DNA of 64,000 bases from Pseudomonas sp. P5_109 (GTDB lineage Bacteria; Pseudomonadota; Gammaproteobacteria; Pseudomonadales; Pseudomonadaceae). The stretch lies in assembly GCF_034009455.1 (NCBI RefSeq), contig NZ_CP125380.1, positions 3,981,501-4,045,500 on the forward strand. Reading direction: 5' to 3'. This document shows positions 60,774 to 64,000 of the stretch, piece by piece. The notes beneath the pieces were generated by a model. That model saw only the letters and a program-made list of their open reading frames with translations. It searched no databases and was not told where the DNA came from. Position 1 is the stretch's first letter. Every line of letters starts with the position of its first letter. A program made the position numbers and the translations under genes.

Positions 60774-61907
60774 ATGTCAAAGCTATATCCCAGTATCGAT
60801 CCTGAGGGGCTGGTCGAGTACTCAGTGGTCTACACCGACCGCTCGCTCAACCACATGTCGCAGTCATTTCAAGCCGTGATGAAGAACATTTCCAGGACCT
60901 TGAAACAGGTCTACAACGCCCAGGCTGTCGCGGTGGTCCCGGGCAGCGGCACATTCGGCATGGAAGCGGTGGCGCGACAGTTTGCCACCGACCAGCAATG
61001 CCTGGTGATACGCAACGGCTGGTTCAGTTATCGCTGGAGCCAGATCCTTGAGATGGGCAACATCCCGGCGGCCACCACGGTGCTCAAAGCCCGACCGGTC
61101 GACACGGGTCGCCAGGCTGCCTACGCCCCACCCCCTCTGGACGAAGTGCTGGCAGCCATTGCGGCTTCGAGGCCGCAGATTGTCTTCGCCCCCCACGTTG
61201 AAACTTCATCAGGGATTATCCTGCCCGACGACTACCTGCGGGCCGTCGGCGATGCCGTGCATGCGGTGGGTGGCCTGTTCGTGCTGGACTGCATCGCCTC
61301 AGGCACGATTTGGGTCGATATGCACAAATGCGCAGTCGACCTGCTGATCAGCGCACCGCAGAAAGGCTGGAGCGCCTCCCCTTGCTGCGCCCTGGTGATG
61401 CTCAGTGCTTTGGCCCTCGAGCGCATCGAGCAGACGCAGAGCAGCAGCTTCGCCTGCGACCTGAAAAAGTGGCTGCAGATCATGCAGGCCTACGAACAGG
61501 GCGGACATGCCTACCATGCGACCATGCCCAGCGATTCCCTCGCGCGCTTTAACGAAGTGATGAAAGAGACGCAAGCCTACGGTTTCGACAAGGTCCGCGG
61601 CGAACAACAGGCCCTGGGCGATCGGGTGCGCGCGATGTTGACCGGCAAAGGCATCAAAAGCGTGGCCGCCGCCGGCTTTCAGGCCCCTGGTGTAGTAGTG
61701 AGCTACACCGATGATGCCGACATCAAGAACGGCAGGAAATTTGCCGACCACGGCCTGCAGATCGCCGCCGGCGTGCCGTTGCAATGCGACGAGCCGGCCG
61801 ACTTCCAGACTTTCCGCATCGGTCTGTTCGGACTCGAAAAACTGCACAATATCGAGCGCACGGTCAGCACCCTCGAGCAGGCACTGGACGAGGTGATGGT
61901 TAACTAA
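60774..61907 (+). CDS. Class V aminotransferase (alanine-glyoxylate type)
   Basis: A 377-residue PLP enzyme: 'VVPGSGTFGMEAVARQF' binds the cofactor phosphate, 'LFVLDCIASGTIWVDM' holds the Asp pairing with the pyridine N, and 'LLISAPQKGWSA' has the Schiff-base Lys. The family covers alanine-glyoxylate, serine-glyoxylate and aminoethylphosphonate-type enzymes; the exact substrate cannot be read. AAGGAG precedes the ATG. By position it would transaminate the amine released by the desuccinylase-like hydrolase. Confidence 0.88.
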   Translation: MSKLYPSIDPEGLVEYSVVYTDRSLNHMSQSFQAVMKNISRTLKQVYNAQAVAVVPGSGTFGMEAVARQFATDQQCLVIRNGWFSYRWSQILEMGNIPAATTVLKARPVDTGRQAAYAPPPLDEVLAAIAASRPQIVFAPHVETSSGIILPDDYLRAVGDAVHAVGGLFVLDCIASGTIWVDMHKCAVDLLISAPQKGWSASPCCALVMLSALALERIEQTQSSSFACDLKKWLQIMQAYEQGGHAYHATMPSDSLARFNEVMKETQAYGFDKVRGEQQALGDRVRAMLTGKGIKSVAAAGFQAPGVVVSYTDDADIKNGRKFADHGLQIAAGVPLQCDEPADFQTFRIGLFGLEKLHNIERTVSTLEQALDEVMVN

Positions 61908-62316
61908 GCCCTCATCTTGCCCACAGCACATACCGAACCGGTGAATTCCAGGCAGGCATCCTGCCATGGGCACTGGCTGTATGACTTGGATCGACCCTAA
62001 GCGGTCAGGTGTTGGACTCAGTTTTTGCCGCCGCCAACCCATTAAAATGGTTCTTCACGCAATCCCGGGAAACACGCAATACCTGTAGGAGCCGGCTTGC
62101 TGGCGATGGACTCAAGGGCGCCGCGTTTATCCGGTTTACACGCGGTATCGTTAACGACCATCGCTGCGATGCGGCGACCCGACAAGCCAGCTCCTACAAG
62201 GGACCGCGTGACCTCCAAACCTGTGAAAGCCCGAAAAAAACCACCAGCCCAGCGCCGGCGTGTTCGCTATCGTCACGCAGCGTACAGCTAGCCCGTCAGA
62301 CTCATTGGCCTGGCCA
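61908..62316. other. Gap with a REPIN between aminotransferase and permease
   Basis: About 410 bases between convergent genes. Holds an inverted REPIN (62084-62199); nothing else supported. Confidence 0.8.
62084..62199. repeat. REPIN with conserved spacer, copy D (inverted)
   Basis: Inverse orientation of copies A-C: TGTAGGAGCCGGCTTGCTGGC at the left, spacer with GCGCCGCGTTTATCC and TCGTTAACGA, then AAGCCAGCTCCTACA. It carries 14 or so extra bases near its right REP. Confidence 0.9.
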
Positions 62317-63513
62317 CTATTCACTGTGCAGAGCCGCCACCGGATGCAGGCGGGCCGCCCGCAGTGCCGGAGCCAGGCCGGCGAGAATGCCGAGCACCGC
62401 CGCCAGCAGCAGCGCCAGCAGCAGATACAGCGGTTGCAGCGCCAAGGGCAGGCTCGGCATCGCCAGGTGCAGTAGTCCGAGCAGGAGGCCCATCAACAGC
62501 AGACCCAGCAGACCACCGGCCAGGGACAGCAGCGTCGCTTCGGCGAGAAACAGCCCGAGCACCTGCCGCGGACTGGCACCAATCGCCCGCAACAGGCCAA
62601 TTTCCGCCGTGCGCTCGCCCACAGTGGTGGTCATGATGGTGAGAATGCCGACGGCGCCGACCAACAGGGAAATACCCCCCAAGGCACCGATGGCCAGGCT
62701 CAGGGTGCCGAGAACGCGGTTGAAGCTGCGCAGCATGTCGTCCTGGGTGGTCAGACTGAAATCCTCCGCGCCGTGCCGTTCGCCAAGCACCTGGCGAATC
62801 TGCCGACTCAACGTTCGCGAAGTGGTGCCGGCACCGAACACCACATGGACTTTGACCACCCCGGTGCGATTGAACAGGCTTTCGGCCCAATCCACCGGGA
62901 TGTAGGCGATATCGTCAAGGTTGAAGCCGAGCAACTGGCCCTTCTGCGCCATCACGCCGATCACCCGGAAACGCACGCCGCCGACGCGGATCAGTTCGCC
63001 CAGCGGATTGCGTGCACCGAACAGTTCGACACGCAGCTGATGGCCGAGCACCACATAGGGCGGCGAATGACCGTCACGGGCCGCGGGCAGGAACTCGCCC
63101 AGGCTCAGCTGCATGCGCCAGGCCTGCGCCAGCTGATGGCCGCCACCGAGAATGTCGCTGCGCCGGCTCAGTTGACCGAACTGGATATCCCCGCTGCCCG
63201 GAATGATCGGCACCGCCGCCTCGACATGCGGCAAGCGCCGCAGGGCGTCGGTATCCCTGATAGTCAGGGGTCGTACGCTGCCGAGCAGACCGCCGAGGCC
63301 GCTGGTCTGGGTCTTGCCCGGGCGCACGGTGATGATCCGCGTACCAAACTGCGAGAAGTTCTCCAGCACATAGCCGCGCACGCCTTCGCCTATGGCCGTG
63401 AGCAGCGCCACGGCGGCTATCCCGATCGCTATCCCGAGCAGGGTCAGCAGGCTGCGCAAGGGTCGACAGGTCAGCGCCGAGCTGGTCAGCCGCAAACCAT
63501 CTTGCCAGCGCAT
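62317..63513 (-). CDS. FtsX/MacB-type ABC transporter permease
   Basis: A 398-residue permease with an N-terminal helix ('LLTLLGIAIGIAAVALLTAIGEG'), a periplasmic domain (about 45-270) and three C-terminal helices ('ISLLVGAVGILTIMTTTVGERTAEIGLLRAIGAS' carries the FtsX signature). MacB-family proteins move lipoproteins, toxins or peptides using ATP hydrolysed by a separate partner here. The start overlaps the stop of the upstream permease. Confidence 0.9.
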   Translation of the reverse strand: MRWQDGLRLTSSALTCRPLRSLLTLLGIAIGIAAVALLTAIGEGVRGYVLENFSQFGTRIITVRPGKTQTSGLGGLLGSVRPLTIRDTDALRRLPHVEAAVPIIPGSGDIQFGQLSRRSDILGGGHQLAQAWRMQLSLGEFLPAARDGHSPPYVVLGHQLRVELFGARNPLGELIRVGGVRFRVIGVMAQKGQLLGFNLDDIAYIPVDWAESLFNRTGVVKVHVVFGAGTTSRTLSRQIRQVLGERHGAEDFSLTTQDDMLRSFNRVLGTLSLAIGALGGISLLVGAVGILTIMTTTVGERTAEIGLLRAIGASPRQVLGLFLAEATLLSLAGGLLGLLLMGLLLGLLHLAMPSLPLALQPLYLLLALLLAAVLGILAGLAPALRAARLHPVAALHSE

Positions 63514-64000
63514 CAGTGCGCTCCCGGCGGGCGTAGCGCCGCCACCGGTTCCAGCGCCGAGGCCCGAGCGGCCGGCAGCCAGGCGAACAGCAGCGCCGTG
63601 CCGAGTGCCAGCAGCACCGCGCTAACCCGCGCCCACCAGGGTGCATAGAGCGGCAGATCGAACGCCAGGCGCCCCAGCCAGAGCAAGGTTTCGGCCAGCA
63701 GTAGCCCCGCAAGCGCCCCCGTCAGGGCGAGCAGCGCCGCCTCGCCGAGGAACAGCAGGCGCAGCTGCGCTGCCGTCACACCGATGGCTTTGAGCAGGCC
63801 GATCTCGGCGCTGCGCTGGCTCACCGCAATCCAGGTCACGTTCATGATCAGGATGCCGGCCACCAGCAGGCTGATCGCGGCAATCCCGGCCACCGCCAGG
63901 GTCAGCACCGCGAGTATCTCGTCGAAGGCGCTGAGCAGGCTGTCCTGGCTGATCAGGGTGATGTCTTCCTTACCCTCGTGGCGCTCCTTGAGCGCGGCGA
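63513..64000 (-). CDS. FtsX/MacB-type ABC transporter permease, C-terminal part
   Basis: The right edge cuts this gene; 162 codons of its C-terminal part are seen, with 'GILIMNVTWIAVSQRSAEIGLLKAIGVTAAQLRLLFLGEA', the FtsX helix and signature, and two more helices. The frame continues past 64000, since the preceding residues ('KEDITLISQDSLLSAFDE') are those of a periplasmic domain. It overlaps the downstream permease by a few bases, so the two are one transporter operon; the ATPase is probably further upstream. Confidence 0.88.
   Translation of the reverse strand, partial: AALKERHEGKEDITLISQDSLLSAFDEILAVLTLAVAGIAAISLLVAGILIMNVTWIAVSQRSAEIGLLKAIGVTAAQLRLLFLGEAALLALTGALAGLLLAETLLWLGRLAFDLPLYAPWWARVSAVLLALGTALLFAWLPAARASALEPVAALRPPGAH

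Noticed and set aside
55342..61907. Ectoine catabolism cluster
   Set aside because: The ABC genes and a DoeB-like hydrolase fit, but ectoine hydrolase and the matching dehydrogenase and regulator genes are absent.

Overview
The window reads as chromosome of a Pseudomonas of the fluorescens group. Supporting signs are the GC-rich coding bias, dense REP/REPIN elements with the core GAGCAAGCCCGCTCCCACA, an arsRBCH operon with the Pseudomonas-type ArsC, assimilatory nirBD, a hybrid HisM-HisP-type ABC protein, and many envelope and transport genes. No RNA genes, transposases, prophage or CRISPR array were seen. Species-level placement cannot be made from the sequence alone.

Layout. 0-6.5 kb: a co-directional minus-strand set (C-N hydrolase, PotF-like binding protein, amidohydrolase, alginate-export-type porin, start of an APC permease) divergent from a LuxR regulator, probably uptake and hydrolysis of an amine or amide. 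6.5-10.3 kb: a CBS-domain protein and nirBD. nirB is preceded by a sigma-54-like promoter and a leader with the two-hairpin plus terminator architecture of ANTAR-controlled nitrate genes. 10.7-16.1 kb: a VOC protein and three acyltransferase-3 membrane proteins, two of them AT-rich and one with an SGNH domain, a likely transferred surface-glycan acylation block. 16.6-21.6 kb: Ysc84-like protein, GltS, small lipoprotein, secreted M20 dipeptidase, GNAT. 21.7-27.3 kb: a 1465-residue hybrid kinase followed by an HD-GYP response regulator. 27.5-29.2 kb: EthD-like gene and 1 kb of REP and long inverted repeats.

29.3-33.4 kb: AraC regulator divergent from a short ferritin-like protein, a flavoprotein and an epoxide-hydrolase-like enzyme. 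33.4-34.3 kb: decayed DNA holding a truncated chaC, an internally deleted reductase fragment and a Mut7-C tail. 34.4-36.5 kb: TonB-dependent receptor. 36.55-37.2 kb: a 275-bp tandem duplication packed with REPs. 37.2-40.3 kb: MarR-EmrA-EmrB-type efflux operon. 40.3-44.2 kb: a DUF1704 (MATCAP-like) metallopeptidase homologue and a DUF3300/DUF2950 pair. 44.3-48.3 kb: GNAT, arsRBCH, VOC. 48.8 kb: stand-alone receiver.

49.6-54.0 kb and 55.3-61.9 kb: two uptake-and-catabolism clusters. The first pairs a sugar-phosphate isomerase-like protein and a 2-oxoglutarate oxygenase with a binding protein and a fused permease/ATPase. After an SDR with an altered active site, the second carries a complete polar amino-acid ABC transporter with an embedded succinylglutamate desuccinylase/aspartoacylase-type hydrolase, an RpiR regulator and a class V aminotransferase. 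I infer import, deacylation and transamination of an N-substituted amino acid. 62.3-64 kb: two FtsX/MacB-type permeases, the second cut by the window end.

The best-supported regulatory discovery is the nirBD leader. The least described functional unit is the 55.3-61.9 kb cluster.
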